Shown piece after piece: positions 9,778-19,169 of a stretch of DNA of 64,000 nucleotides (positions are counted from its first letter, which is position 1; each line of letters opens with the position of its first letter). The position numbers and the translations under genes were made by a program. The stretch covers positions 62,001-126,000 of the forward strand of contig NZ_NPDQ01000009.1 of NCBI RefSeq assembly GCF_002812125.1, given 5' to 3'. Source of the stretch: Leptospira brenneri. GTDB lineage: Bacteria > Spirochaetota > Leptospiria > Leptospirales > Leptospiraceae. The notes under the pieces are model-generated. The model worked only from the letters and a program-made list of their open reading frames with translations, ran no database searches and was not told where the DNA came from.

Positions 9778-10539
9778 ATGAAAATTGTTGTTCTAGTAAA
9801 ACAGGTTCCGGATACGGAAACCAATATCAAAGTCGGCGACAAATCGATCAACGAAGCTGGCGTAAAATGGATCATCTCTCCTTATGATGAATTTGCTATC
9901 GAAGAGGGAATTAGAATTCGTGAAAAAAGCGGTGGAGAAGTCATCGCAGTGTCCCTCGGTCCAGACCGTGCAGTCGAAGCTCTTCGTACTGCTTACGCTA
10001 TGGGTGTGGACAGAGCCGTTCATGTAAAAGTGGATGACTACGTAACTTTCGATTCTACTTACACTTCAGAACTTCTTGCAAACCTCATCAAAGCTGAAAA
10101 TGCAGATGTAGTGATTGGTGGACGTCAATCCATCGATACTGACAGCTCACAAGTAGTTGTTCAAATTGCAGAGAGATTGAATGTTCCTCACGTAGCGATG
10201 GCCCTCAAACTTGAGTTTGACGGAAACAAGGTGACTGCAACTCGTGAAATCGAAGGTGGAACTGAAGTGGTTGAAACAACTGCTCCTCTAGCAGTAACTG
10301 CTCAAAAAGGTTTGAATGAACCAAGATACCCAAGTTTAAAAGGGATCATGTCTGCGAAGAAAAAACCGGTAGATGTAAAAAAACCGGAAGAACTCGGAGC
10401 CACTGGATCTAAACTTGAAGTAGTATCTCTCGAACCACCTCCTCCACGTATCGCTGGTCGAAAACTGGAAGCAGCAGATGCACAAGGTTTTGCATCTCAA
10501 CTTGTAAAAGCTCTTCGCGAAGAAGCGAAGGTCATCTAA
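9778..10539 (+). CDS. etfB: Electron transfer flavoprotein beta subunit
   Basis: Small subunit of ETF, the soluble carrier that takes electrons from acyl-CoA dehydrogenases to the quinone pool. It has 253 residues, as expected. MKIVVLVKQVPDTE at the start, the SPYDEFAIEEGIRI segment, the VIGGRQSIDTDSSQV loop and the TAQKGLNEPRYPSLKGIM recognition loop near 195 are all typical. The AAGGA before the ATG is a clear ribosome-binding site. etfA follows after 10 bases. The two acyl-CoA dehydrogenases in this window are likely electron donors (inference). Confidence 0.97.
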   Translation: MKIVVLVKQVPDTETNIKVGDKSINEAGVKWIISPYDEFAIEEGIRIREKSGGEVIAVSLGPDRAVEALRTAYAMGVDRAVHVKVDDYVTFDSTYTSELLANLIKAENADVVIGGRQSIDTDSSQVVVQIAERLNVPHVAMALKLEFDGNKVTATREIEGGTEVVETTAPLAVTAQKGLNEPRYPSLKGIMSAKKKPVDVKKPEELGATGSKLEVVSLEPPPPRIAGRKLEAADAQGFASQLVKALREEAKVI

Positions 10540-10549
10540 GGAGACGAAC

Positions 10550-11509
10550 ATGGCTGATGTTTTAGTAGTTGGTGAATTAAAAAACGGCGAACTCAAAAAA
10601 ATCTCAAAAGAACTTACCTCCGCAGCTCGCAAAATTGCGGACTCCATTGGTGGTAAAGTTCATACAGTAATCATTACTGACAACGTAGATACGTTTGCTG
10701 GTGACTTGAAAGCAGTTGGTGCTGATACAGTAATCGGCGCGAACCTTGGTGAATTTTCTCCTGAAGGTTATGCAAATGGAATTTTTGCAATCATCCAAGA
10801 GAAAAAACCAGCAGTGGTTCTCATCCCACACTCTGCTCAAGGAAAAGAATACTCTGCAAGAGTTGCGATCAAAGCAAATGCTGGTATCGTAGCGGATGCA
10901 GTAGCTCTTTCTGTTGACGGTGGTAAAGTGGTTGCGAAGAAACCAATTTACTCTGGAAAAGCGTATGCAAATTTCAAAGTAAGTTCTGAGATCCAAATCT
11001 TTACAGTACGTGCAAACTCCCAAGAAGTAACTCCAAAAGACGGAGCGGGTGCTGTAGAAAAATCTGGCGCTAGCGCTGGTGACGTAAGAACGAAGTCTCT
11101 CTCTAAAGATCTTTCTGGTGGAAACAAAGTGCAACTTGCTGATGCTTCTATCATCGTATCTGGTGGTCGTGGAATCAAAGGACCAGAAAACTGGCCAATC
11201 ATCCAAGACTTAGCTGACACTCTTGGTGCAGCTCTTGGTGCTTCCCGTGCAACTGTGGATGCAGGATGGATTTCTCACTCACACCAAGTAGGACAAACAG
11301 GTAAAACTGTCTCCCCTAATTGTTACATTGCTTGCGGTATCTCCGGAGCCATTCAACATTTAGCGGGTATGGGATCTTCTAAATACATCGTTGCCATCAA
11401 CAAAGATGGAGATGCTCCTATTTTCAAAGTAGCAACATACGGTGTGGTTGCAGACCTTTTCGAAGTAGTGCCTGCACTTACTTCTGAGTTTAAAAAAGTA
11501 TTGGGTTAA
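10550..11509 (+). CDS. etfA: Electron transfer flavoprotein alpha subunit
   Basis: FAD-carrying subunit of ETF, 319 residues. The C-terminal FAD domain is clear: SGGRGIKGPENW, then the GASRATVDAGW segment, the QVGQTGKTVSPNCYIACGISGAIQHLAG stretch (about residues 240-270) and AINKDGDAPIF. The TAAGGAGACGAAC ribosome-binding site overlaps the end of etfB, so the subunits are co-translated from one message. The lolA-like gene follows after 23 bases, probably from read-through. Confidence 0.97.
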   Translation: MADVLVVGELKNGELKKISKELTSAARKIADSIGGKVHTVIITDNVDTFAGDLKAVGADTVIGANLGEFSPEGYANGIFAIIQEKKPAVVLIPHSAQGKEYSARVAIKANAGIVADAVALSVDGGKVVAKKPIYSGKAYANFKVSSEIQIFTVRANSQEVTPKDGAGAVEKSGASAGDVRTKSLSKDLSGGNKVQLADASIIVSGGRGIKGPENWPIIQDLADTLGAALGASRATVDAGWISHSHQVGQTGKTVSPNCYIACGISGAIQHLAGMGSSKYIVAINKDGDAPIFKVATYGVVADLFEVVPALTSEFKKVLG

Positions 11510-11532
11510 TCCCAATACGAACCTTTCGTCCT

Positions 11533-12114
11533 TTGAGGAATTTCCTTCCTAAAATTACGATCGTTCTCTTTTTCTCTGTCCCGATGGGTTTCCTTTGGGC
11601 AGAGGAAGGAAGAGATCGCTTAAATGCCGTCATCGGCAAAATGAATTCTCTCGAAAGTTTTCGCGCCTCTGTCACCATCAATGGTGGACTTACGGGTGTT
11701 GTTTCTTTCAAAAGCCCGAACCAACTTCATGCTCGTTTCAGCGATGGAAGGATCATCTCCTCCAATGGAAGAATCTTATGGTTTTATAACCCAGATTCAT
11801 CGATTGCTGGGAAACAAGATTTAAAAGGTGTTTCTGGCGGACTGGGGGGACTACTTTCTGGATATGAAAATGTGTCAGTTAGTGGAAGAACATTTCGTCT
11901 AACTTCTACTACCAAAAGGTATAATGAAATTATCCTGGTTGTTTCCGATAACGACCTACCTCGTGTACTCAAAATGAAACGTTCCGATGAAGAAATCACT
12001 GAAGTGGCATTCTCTGGCATTGCTACCAATATTGGTCTTGGAACCGGACTATTCAACTTCCAACCTCCCACAAGCTCACAGATTGTTGAGAACCCTCTCA
12101 ACCAAAAGGAGTGA
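11533..12114 (+). CDS. lolA: LolA-type outer-membrane lipoprotein carrier
   Basis: Periplasmic chaperone that ferries lipoproteins from the inner to the outer membrane. The 193-residue protein has a signal peptide (residues 1-23, ending FLWA-EEG) and the LolA fold pattern RLNAVIGKMNSLESFRASV, an ILWFYNPDSS strand and a C-terminal TGLFNFQPP. It starts with TTG at 11533 and has no evident ribosome-binding site. The next ATG, at 11584, would remove the signal peptide, so TTG is kept. The downstream gene overlaps its stop. The many lipoprotein genes in this window are the kind of cargo it would carry. Confidence 0.85.
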   Translation: MRNFLPKITIVLFFSVPMGFLWAEEGRDRLNAVIGKMNSLESFRASVTINGGLTGVVSFKSPNQLHARFSDGRIISSNGRILWFYNPDSSIAGKQDLKGVSGGLGGLLSGYENVSVSGRTFRLTSTTKRYNEIILVVSDNDLPRVLKMKRSDEEITEVAFSGIATNIGLGTGLFNFQPPTSSQIVENPLNQKE

Positions 12115-12116
12115 TT

Positions 12117-14090
12117 GTGACTCCGGTTTCACGTACAGAAGCACATAGGGTTTTTGCCGACTTGTACCGTAAAACGCGGACACCGGAACACCAACAACTC
12201 ATCGATGAGGCCATTTTAAAATCCAACGACGTCTTCATTCGGATTGATCTCATCCGTAAAGTGGATGAAGATTACGAAAATAAAAACAAACCCAAAAAAG
12301 AGGATAGCCGCGATCGAGGTTTACCCGAAAGAGATCAACCAAGAAGAGAAGTCATTTCCAGGCCTGCAACTCCTGAACCTAAAACAAAACGTTCTAGCGA
12401 TTTAGTTACCATCGAAAGCGCCAAACAAAAACAAAACCCAGCAAAAAAAAGAGTCATTGAACAAAGACAAGGTGGCGGTCTCCTTGCGGGATTATTTGGT
12501 GGGGGTGGAGGAAACGCAAGTAATTCCATTGGTAAATTTGGGAAAGACACCGGTACGATCGACATTGGACTTTTTGGCAGAAACCCAACCATTTCCAATA
12601 ATGTAGAAAAACTCTTTCGTGGAATGAAAGAAGATGTTCTCATTCCGACCATCCAAGCCCTTCGTGTTTCCGAACAACAAGGTTGGAGGATTTGGACTCC
12701 CCTTGTTTATAATATCATTAATAATTTTAATAAGTTCTTCAATGCTTTTGCATCTCTCGATGCACTGATCCTGGATAAAATTTCTGCGGATATCTTTTTA
12801 GAACGTTCTCTAAAGATGCAGATGTTTTATGTACGGTTTCTCCAAAGAAACGATGCAAACGATATCATCCTTTCCAACCTTCCAGATATTGTTAAAATGG
12901 ATGAAAAACTCACACCAAAACTAAGCAAAATCATGGAAGGTGTGAATTACGCATTAAGCCTAGAAAACACCAAACCTAAGTTATCCGAAGCAATTACAGC
13001 ATTTTATATTGTAGCTAAAAAAAGAATGTTCACTTGGCCAGAAATTGTATCTGACTTACGAGTTCCTGCCATCCAAGAACATAAATTCCAAGCAGCACGT
13101 GAAATCCAAAAAGAAGTGGAGATCACCGTTGCTAAAATTTCTGACGACATCAACACCAGAAGTTTTAAAAAAGAAGAACTACAAAATTTACGTTCTCGTT
13201 ATTTCTCTATTGATGACAAAGGAAAAATCAGTTTCGATTTTTTGAATATGGTTGTGGATGATTTTATGGCCCACCATATGCCAGAATCTGCAAAAAGCCA
13301 AACGGTTAAAAATAGTTACAAATCCCAACCACATAGACTGGTTTATCTATTACTCCGTGATTTACAAACTGTATACATCAACCTGATCGAAGGTTATGTT
13401 CGTCTTGGTGACAAAAACCAAAACCAAGAACTTCTCATCATCCAACCCGGACTTTTTCGAAACGAAATTGACCAACTGAATTCACTTGTCCGAACCATTG
13501 ATAATTTTAACAAAAAGTTCCCAAGTTTTCAATATAGTTTTCAACAATACGGAATAGACTATAACTCTGGCAATGCGGCAAATGACCAAATTGCAGGAAC
13601 CATTGTCCTTGCCTTACAAGAAGCATCTGAATTTTTCGGAAGTTTTGCGGGTAAACTCAACATCATCGTAGAAAACCATTTGATGGCAAAAGCTACAGAA
13701 GCCAAAGGGAAAGTGAACGATAAAATCGTATCCACAAAAGACAAAGTCATTGAAGAGGTGAAAATTGCACAAAGATTCATTCCTCATTTTGACAAATCCG
13801 TCGTAGCCAAAGAAAGAATCAATGGAACAAAAGTAGAAGATGTTTTCATCGAATTCACAAAGTACTTATACAATTATGCTGTAATCTTTAAAGACCCTGC
13901 AACTACGTCCAAACTCACAGCACATCGTAAAATTGAACAAGAACTCATCAAATTAAACAAAGAATACGAAAGGCTCACCTACTCCACCTTCAACAAAGGA
14001 AGTGGTAGTGAAGGAACAAATTCAGAATCTTTTGAAAACAAAAACACCTCTGATCCAATTGACCTTTCTGATACAGAAGGAGAATCATGA
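12117..14090 (+). CDS. Large hypothetical protein with Gly-rich hinge
   Basis: About 657 residues, function unknown. The first 75 residues are charged and helical, residues 65-115 are a basic linker, and residues 120-140 are glycine-rich (GGGLLAGLFGGGGGN). The rest is predicted mostly helical with no membrane segment and a Ser/Asn/Glu-rich tail. The frame opens with GTG at 12111, but AAGGAG (12106-12111) is properly spaced only from the GTG at 12117, which I take as start. It overlaps both neighbours (lolA upstream, trpS downstream by 4 bases), so it is part of a tight operon. No enzyme motif was seen. Confidence 0.75.
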   Translation: MTPVSRTEAHRVFADLYRKTRTPEHQQLIDEAILKSNDVFIRIDLIRKVDEDYENKNKPKKEDSRDRGLPERDQPRREVISRPATPEPKTKRSSDLVTIESAKQKQNPAKKRVIEQRQGGGLLAGLFGGGGGNASNSIGKFGKDTGTIDIGLFGRNPTISNNVEKLFRGMKEDVLIPTIQALRVSEQQGWRIWTPLVYNIINNFNKFFNAFASLDALILDKISADIFLERSLKMQMFYVRFLQRNDANDIILSNLPDIVKMDEKLTPKLSKIMEGVNYALSLENTKPKLSEAITAFYIVAKKRMFTWPEIVSDLRVPAIQEHKFQAAREIQKEVEITVAKISDDINTRSFKKEELQNLRSRYFSIDDKGKISFDFLNMVVDDFMAHHMPESAKSQTVKNSYKSQPHRLVYLLLRDLQTVYINLIEGYVRLGDKNQNQELLIIQPGLFRNEIDQLNSLVRTIDNFNKKFPSFQYSFQQYGIDYNSGNAANDQIAGTIVLALQEASEFFGSFAGKLNIIVENHLMAKATEAKGKVNDKIVSTKDKVIEEVKIAQRFIPHFDKSVVAKERINGTKVEDVFIEFTKYLYNYAVIFKDPATTSKLTAHRKIEQELIKLNKEYERLTYSTFNKGSGSEGTNSESFENKNTSDPIDLSDTEGES

Positions 14091-15055
14091 GAGTCCTTAC
14101 CGGATTACAACCCTCAGGCAAACTTCATTTAGGTAATTACTTTTCTGCGATCAAAAAAATTTTGGACTACCAGTCCAAAGAAGAATTGTTTCTCTTCATT
14201 GCAAACCTACATGCACTCACAACTTTCAGATCCAAAGAAGAGCTAAAAACCTTCACTTTGGAATGCGCAATCGACTTACTCGCGCTAGGTGTTGATCCTA
14301 AAAAAACAGTATTCTGGGTTCAAAGCGATGTTCCCGAAGTTACTGAACTCACTTGGTATTTGTCTCAATCCATTACCGTTTCTCAATTACAACTCGCACA
14401 TTCTTTCAAAGACAAAGTGGCCAAAGGATTTGTTCCTGGAGCTGGATTATTTACTTATCCCGTCCTTATGGCAAGTGACATCTTACTATTTTCTGCTGAA
14501 AAAGTTCCCGTAGGAAAAGACCAAAAACAACATTTGGAATTTGCAAGGGATATCGCAGAAAGATTTAACACACAATTTGGATCTGTGCTTACGATTCCAG
14601 AACCTGATATCGATGAAAACACTGCGACCGTTCCTGGTGTGGATGGTGCAAAGATGTCCAAGTCCTATCAAAACACCATCGACTTCTTTGGAACAGAAAA
14701 AGAAATCAAAAAGAAAGTGATGTCGATTGTGAGTGATTCTAGAGCCGTGGAAGAACCAAAAGACCCTGAAACTTCAGTCATTTTTCAAATCCATTCCCTC
14801 TTTCTTTCTCCGGAAGAAAAGTCGAATCAAATCGAGAAATACAAAAGAGGCGGAGTTGGATACGGAGATTTAAAAAAAGATCTTTTGGATTCTGTTTTAA
14901 CTCATTTTGCTCCTTTCCGCCAAAAGCGAGAAGAACTAACACAAAACTTAGATTATGTGCACCAAGTTCTAAAAGAAGGGAAAGAAAAAGCACAGTCGGT
15001 GGCAAAAAAGAAAATAGAAGACATTAGAAAAACTCTTGGAATCTATCCTTTTTAG
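14087..15055 (+). CDS. trpS: Tryptophanyl-tRNA synthetase
   Basis: Class I aminoacyl-tRNA synthetase charging tRNA-Trp. The 322-residue length is normal for bacteria. The ATP-binding signatures are HLGN at 14-17 (within TGLQPSGKLHLGNYF) and KMSKS at 188-192. The start is the ATG at 14087, overlapping the previous stop as ATGA, with AGGAGA just upstream. It lies in an operon with lolA and the large unknown gene. No Trp leader or T-box was visible upstream. Confidence 0.97.
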   Translation: MRVLTGLQPSGKLHLGNYFSAIKKILDYQSKEELFLFIANLHALTTFRSKEELKTFTLECAIDLLALGVDPKKTVFWVQSDVPEVTELTWYLSQSITVSQLQLAHSFKDKVAKGFVPGAGLFTYPVLMASDILLFSAEKVPVGKDQKQHLEFARDIAERFNTQFGSVLTIPEPDIDENTATVPGVDGAKMSKSYQNTIDFFGTEKEIKKKVMSIVSDSRAVEEPKDPETSVIFQIHSLFLSPEEKSNQIEKYKRGGVGYGDLKKDLLDSVLTHFAPFRQKREELTQNLDYVHQVLKEGKEKAQSVAKKKIEDIRKTLGIYPF

Positions 15056-15090
15056 TTTCCGAGGAACCAAACTTTTCATTTTCTAACCTC

Positions 15091-15109
15091 CTCCTGTATG
15101 AAACAGGAG
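15091..15109 (+). promoter_or_regulatory. Hairpin with comEC start codon in its loop
   Basis: CTCCTGT (15091-15097) and ACAGGAG (15103-15109) form a perfect 7-base-pair stem whose 5-base loop is ATGAA, holding the comEC start codon. The usual ribosome-binding position is occupied by CCTCCTCCT, an anti-Shine-Dalgarno-like sequence. Initiation is therefore likely inefficient or conditional (inference). Confidence 0.45.
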
Positions 15110-16927
15110 ATATCCATACTCCCAAGATCTGATTTTGGTTGGTTCTGTTTAGGAATTTGTGGAACTGGTTTCTTTCTCAAACTAGGGTTAAAGATACCAG
15201 GATTTCATTCTTTTTTAATTCTATTCTTTCTTTTCCTCTTCATTCTTTACACAAGTCTTCCTAAGTTTTTTTCAAACCAAATCGACAAAAGAATCTATCT
15301 TTATTTATTCGCATCCATTCTCTTTCTGGTAGCCGCGAGCATCCAACAAAGCCCCAGACAAAGAACCATTCACCCCATCTTTCGTTCCTACTTAGAAACC
15401 CAATTAAAGAATTCACCGTTTACCAAGTTTGAATCAAGAATCGTCATGGGTTTTGTTACGGGATCTACAAAAGAAATTTCAGGTAGTTTCAAAGACATTG
15501 CCAAAGAATCGGGAATCTTACATTTATTTGCTGCTTCCGGACTTCATCTGGGAATTTTTATGGGATCTCTACAATTTTTAGGAAACCTTTGTTTTTCAAA
15601 ACGAAAATGGATTTCTCTTTTGGTTTCTCTGGGCCTTGGATTTCTTTATTTGGCCGCTCTTGATTTTCCAGTTTCGTTTTTACGTGCTTACCTTTTTGTT
15701 TTTTTATCTCTCACAGCTTCTTTGTTTTATCGAAAGATTGGGCCAGCAGATTTACTTGTAATCGCTTCCGCCTGTATTGCGTTTTTTTTATTTTACGATT
15801 TTTTAAGTATTGGGTTTCTATTATCCTTCGGGGCAGTGTTTGGAATTTTTTTTCTAAAACCAAGGTTTGACAAACAAATTTTCCCAGAATCCAAATCAAT
15901 CCTAAAAGAAAATTTAAACCTAACAATTGCTTGTTCTATTTGTAGTTTTCCTATACTCGTTTATTACTTTTCGTCTTTTTCATTTGGAGGGATTGGGATT
16001 AATTTTTTTTTAGTTCCTATGGCAGGAATTCTTTTGCCAACCCTTTACCTTAGTTTTTTTCTACAAAGTCTTGTTCCCGGGTTTTTAGCAGAAACTTTAT
16101 CTTCTTGGATTTGGATTCCTGCTTCCTTTGAACTATCGATTTTTCTAAAAATATTTTATACACTAACAGAATTCGGTAGAGGTTACCAAACTTGGGCAAA
16201 ACCTCCCACAGAACTTTGTATCCTTTCAATCCTAATCATCATTTCATTCCTAATGTTTTCGAAACTTCCCTTCTTGCAAAAACCCATCTTTCGAATTTGT
16301 ATTTATTTCCTTCCTAGTTTATTTTTAACCTTTTCCTTTTTTTACCCAGAGGCCAAAATTCCAGGTCTTATGACAAAACGGGGAAAAGGAAATCTTTCCA
16401 TTCGCATAAAAGACCATTTATATATTTTTGGAACTTGTGATTCCAAAAAAAATCTAGAACCTTTAAGGGGCCTTCTCCCACCAAAAAAAATTTCTTTTGA
16501 ATCAGAATCCTGTTTGCAGGGAGTTCTCTCCCAAATTCGAAAACACAACCTAACGGATATTTTCTGGTATCAGAACGGCCAGGATCTTGATTGGATGAAA
16601 AATTTTCAACTACCGATCCAACCCCAAGGTTCCGAGATTCTAGGTGCCAATATCAGTCCAGATTTTTCCATCCTACGATTTGATGGGGATCCGAAACATG
16701 TCAGTCAGATTCTAAAACAAACAAAACTTGCGGACAAATCTAAATTTGCCCCTCGGTGGAAAGGAGTGTTACTTTTGGACTTTCCTCCTTGGAAAAAAAA
16801 GGAAGCGAATGAATGGATCCAATACCAAAAACTACTTGGGATTTCTACTGCCTGGAAAATGATACTCGTTGAGGATAGTTTTGAAATCCCCTTACGCGAC
16901 CATCTCCAATATCCAAACCTTCTTTGA
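15098..16927 (+). CDS. comEC: ComEC/Rec2-type DNA uptake channel protein
   Basis: Inner-membrane protein of the natural-transformation channel family, 609 residues. It begins with hydrophobic segments, then the ComEC competence core with its signature SGILHLFAASGLHLGIF (about residues 145-161), and about eight more membrane segments up to residue 425. The C-terminal 180 residues correspond in position to the metallo-beta-lactamase-like domain, but no HxHxDH motif is present, so nuclease activity is unlikely. No other competence gene is nearby. The rsmA gene starts inside its last 47 bases. Confidence 0.85.
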   Translation: MKQEISILPRSDFGWFCLGICGTGFFLKLGLKIPGFHSFLILFFLFLFILYTSLPKFFSNQIDKRIYLYLFASILFLVAASIQQSPRQRTIHPIFRSYLETQLKNSPFTKFESRIVMGFVTGSTKEISGSFKDIAKESGILHLFAASGLHLGIFMGSLQFLGNLCFSKRKWISLLVSLGLGFLYLAALDFPVSFLRAYLFVFLSLTASLFYRKIGPADLLVIASACIAFFLFYDFLSIGFLLSFGAVFGIFFLKPRFDKQIFPESKSILKENLNLTIACSICSFPILVYYFSSFSFGGIGINFFLVPMAGILLPTLYLSFFLQSLVPGFLAETLSSWIWIPASFELSIFLKIFYTLTEFGRGYQTWAKPPTELCILSILIIISFLMFSKLPFLQKPIFRICIYFLPSLFLTFSFFYPEAKIPGLMTKRGKGNLSIRIKDHLYIFGTCDSKKNLEPLRGLLPPKKISFESESCLQGVLSQIRKHNLTDIFWYQNGQDLDWMKNFQLPIQPQGSEILGANISPDFSILRFDGDPKHVSQILKQTKLADKSKFAPRWKGVLLLDFPPWKKKEANEWIQYQKLLGISTAWKMILVEDSFEIPLRDHLQYPNLL

Positions 16928-17756
16928 GGCCAAAGGCATCCGGGCTCAAAAGAAATTTGGCCAAAACTTTCTCATCGACCAAAACATAGTCAACTTTATT
17001 GTCAAATCAGTAGAACCGTTGTTAACGGACAAATCTACTGTCTTGGCTGAAATTGGAATCGGACTCGGCACTCTCACCTATCCCATTCTTAGTTTGGATC
17101 AAAAAACTTTTCTTTTTGAAATTGATCACGCTTACATCCAACTGGCCAAAGAGGAAATTTTACCGAAGTTTCCAAAGGCATTGTTGCTGGAAGGAGATGC
17201 TTTAGAGAATCTTTTTCATATTTATAATGAAAATATCTTCGTATTCGGAAATTTACCTTACCACCTAACAACAGAAATCATAAACACGCTCATCATCCAT
17301 TGCCGAAATTTCCAGGGTGGAATTTTTATGGTACAAAAGGAATTTGCCGAACGTCTCGTCAAAGAGACCTCTTCCCTTTCTGTTTTTCTTTCCGCCTTTT
17401 GTGATGTAAAATATCTAAAAACCGTTCATAAAAACTGTTTTTTCCCTATCCCTAAAATTCACTCCGCCCTCATCCTTTTGACACCCAAAAAAGAAACAGG
17501 GAAAGTATGGAGACTCACAACGGACAGAGAAGTCGAACTCTGGTCCCGAATGCTTCGCACTTTGTTTTGGGGAAAACGAAAACAAATCCAAGTCAGCCTC
17601 CGGGAGTCACCATTTTCCGAAGACGAAACCTTTCGTGACGCCCTAGGCAAAGCCATCCAATCGGCCGGAATCCCTCCCACTTCCAGACCCGAAGAATTGA
17701 ACCGTGAACAATTTCTGACCCTGGGTCAACATTTACTTGACCATTTGTCAAAATGA
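16881..17756 (+). CDS. rsmA: 16S rRNA (adenine1518/1519-N6)-dimethyltransferase
   Basis: KsgA-type enzyme that dimethylates two adjacent adenines near the 3' end of 16S rRNA with SAM, a late step in small-subunit assembly. KKFGQNFLIDQNIVNFIV near the N-terminus, the SAM loop EIGIGLGTLTYPIL, and the catalytic NLPYHLTTEII motif are present in about 291 residues. The frame opens with TTG at 16869. I take the TTG at 16881 because GAGGA (16871-16875) is correctly spaced before it. It overlaps comEC by 47 bases and so depends on the same message. Confidence 0.95.
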   Translation: MKSPYATISNIQTFFEAKGIRAQKKFGQNFLIDQNIVNFIVKSVEPLLTDKSTVLAEIGIGLGTLTYPILSLDQKTFLFEIDHAYIQLAKEEILPKFPKALLLEGDALENLFHIYNENIFVFGNLPYHLTTEIINTLIIHCRNFQGGIFMVQKEFAERLVKETSSLSVFLSAFCDVKYLKTVHKNCFFPIPKIHSALILLTPKKETGKVWRLTTDREVELWSRMLRTLFWGKRKQIQVSLRESPFSEDETFRDALGKAIQSAGIPPTSRPEELNREQFLTLGQHLLDHLSK

Positions 17757-17774
17757 TGTCAAAATTGTTCCGCC

Positions 17775-19016
17775 ATGTTCGAGAACTTTACACCTCCGCC
17801 CATAGTTACGTATGCCATCCCCGCTTTTTTCCTCCTCATCGGGATTGAAGTTTATATCGGGTATCGCAAAAACAAAGCCCTCTACCGATTGAACGATTCT
17901 ATTGCTGACTTAAGCACGGGAATCATTTCCCAGATCTGGGGGCTCTTCCAAAAAGGAATCGGTCTTTTTGCTTATTTTTATATCTACGAACATTTTCGTT
18001 TTTTTGAATTTGCCCTCACAAACCCTTGGGCTTGGATACTTTGCATTGTAGGCCAAGATTTTTGTTATTACTGGTCTCACCGGTTGGCCCATGAAGTGAA
18101 CATCCTCTGGGCGGGACATGTCATCCACCACCATAGCGAAGAATACAATTTGGTAGTGGCACTCCGACAAACCGGTCTTGGTGGGATTGTTTCTTGGATC
18201 TTCTATGTTCCTTTGGCTCTCATCGGATTCCATCCTTGGATGTACCTGGCCAGTGGACAGATCAACCTCATCTACCAATTCTGGGTGCATACAAAAGCCG
18301 TAGGCAAAATTGGAAAGATTGGAGAGTATTTATTTTCTACCCCTTCCCACCACCGAGTCCACCACGCGATTAACCCCATCTATATCGATAAAAACCATGG
18401 GGGAATCTTTATCATCTTTGATCGTATGTTTGGAACTTTCCAAGAAGAAACAGAACCTTGTGTGTATGGAACGGTGAAACCTCTCCGTAGTTTCAATCCG
18501 GTCTATGCGAATATCCATTATTATTGGGAACTAATCAAACAAGCCGCGACTGCCCCATATTTCTTGGACAAAATTAAGGTATTTTTCAAACCTCCGGGTT
18601 GGTATCCGAGAGAAGGAAAAAATCCAGCAGGGTTTTTGCCGATTCCAGAAGTGAGCCCGGAATCTTTCCATAAGTATGACCCGAAACCCCAACCAGAGGT
18701 CAGAACCTACACGACAACTTGGTTTGTTCTCGTCCTTCTTTTGTCCTTTGCCTTCCTACTCTTTGTAGCAAAGTTCTCTTTTATTTCCCAAGTCCTCGTA
18801 ACCCTTTGGGTCACACTCTCTCTAGTGGCGATCAATGCGCTGATTGAAGGAAAGTCTTGGGCGGGAGCAATGGAAATCACAAGACTTCTCTTCGGTTTTC
18901 TTGTGATTGCTTACTTTGATGTGCGTTGGGCTTACTATGTGATTGGGATTGTCTGTCTCCTAGTCGCCGGAATCTACTTGTACAGAACCAACGGGCAAAA
19001 AGCCCAGGCCGCCTGA
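17775..19016 (+). CDS. Sterol desaturase / fatty acid hydroxylase family protein
   Basis: Membrane di-iron oxygenase of the fatty-acid hydroxylase superfamily, 413 residues. The three histidine clusters are complete: HRLAHE (102-107), HVIHHH (115-120) and HHRVHH (192-197). N-terminal membrane segments bracket the core and a C-terminal block of about three more helices (316-405) follows. The layout resembles alkylglycerol monooxygenase-like proteins more than simple desaturases; the true lipid substrate is unknown. It lies 18 bases behind rsmA, and a strong hairpin follows its stop. Confidence 0.88.
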   Translation: MFENFTPPPIVTYAIPAFFLLIGIEVYIGYRKNKALYRLNDSIADLSTGIISQIWGLFQKGIGLFAYFYIYEHFRFFEFALTNPWAWILCIVGQDFCYYWSHRLAHEVNILWAGHVIHHHSEEYNLVVALRQTGLGGIVSWIFYVPLALIGFHPWMYLASGQINLIYQFWVHTKAVGKIGKIGEYLFSTPSHHRVHHAINPIYIDKNHGGIFIIFDRMFGTFQEETEPCVYGTVKPLRSFNPVYANIHYYWELIKQAATAPYFLDKIKVFFKPPGWYPREGKNPAGFLPIPEVSPESFHKYDPKPQPEVRTYTTTWFVLVLLLSFAFLLFVAKFSFISQVLVTLWVTLSLVAINALIEGKSWAGAMEITRLLFGFLVIAYFDVRWAYYVIGIVCLLVAGIYLYRTNGQKAQAA

Positions 19017-19050
19017 GTTTTATTTCCTAAAAACCATCCGCTATTACCTC

Positions 19051-19075
19051 TCCTACCAGAATCTTTCTGGTAGGA
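19051..19075 (+). terminator. Stem-loop after the hydroxylase gene
   Basis: Perfect 10-base-pair inverted repeat TCCTACCAGA / TCTGGTAGGA with a 5-base loop, starting 34 bases past the stop codon. There is no T-run behind it, so it may act as a message-stabilising 3' end rather than a classical intrinsic terminator. Confidence 0.5.
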
Positions 19076-19169
19076 ATCTCTAAGCCAAGCTCCTGAACGC
19101 CGATCTCTAATCAGTTCTAGTTTCGAAAAACAGATGACTGGAAAACAACGCTTTGTGTTATGTCACATA

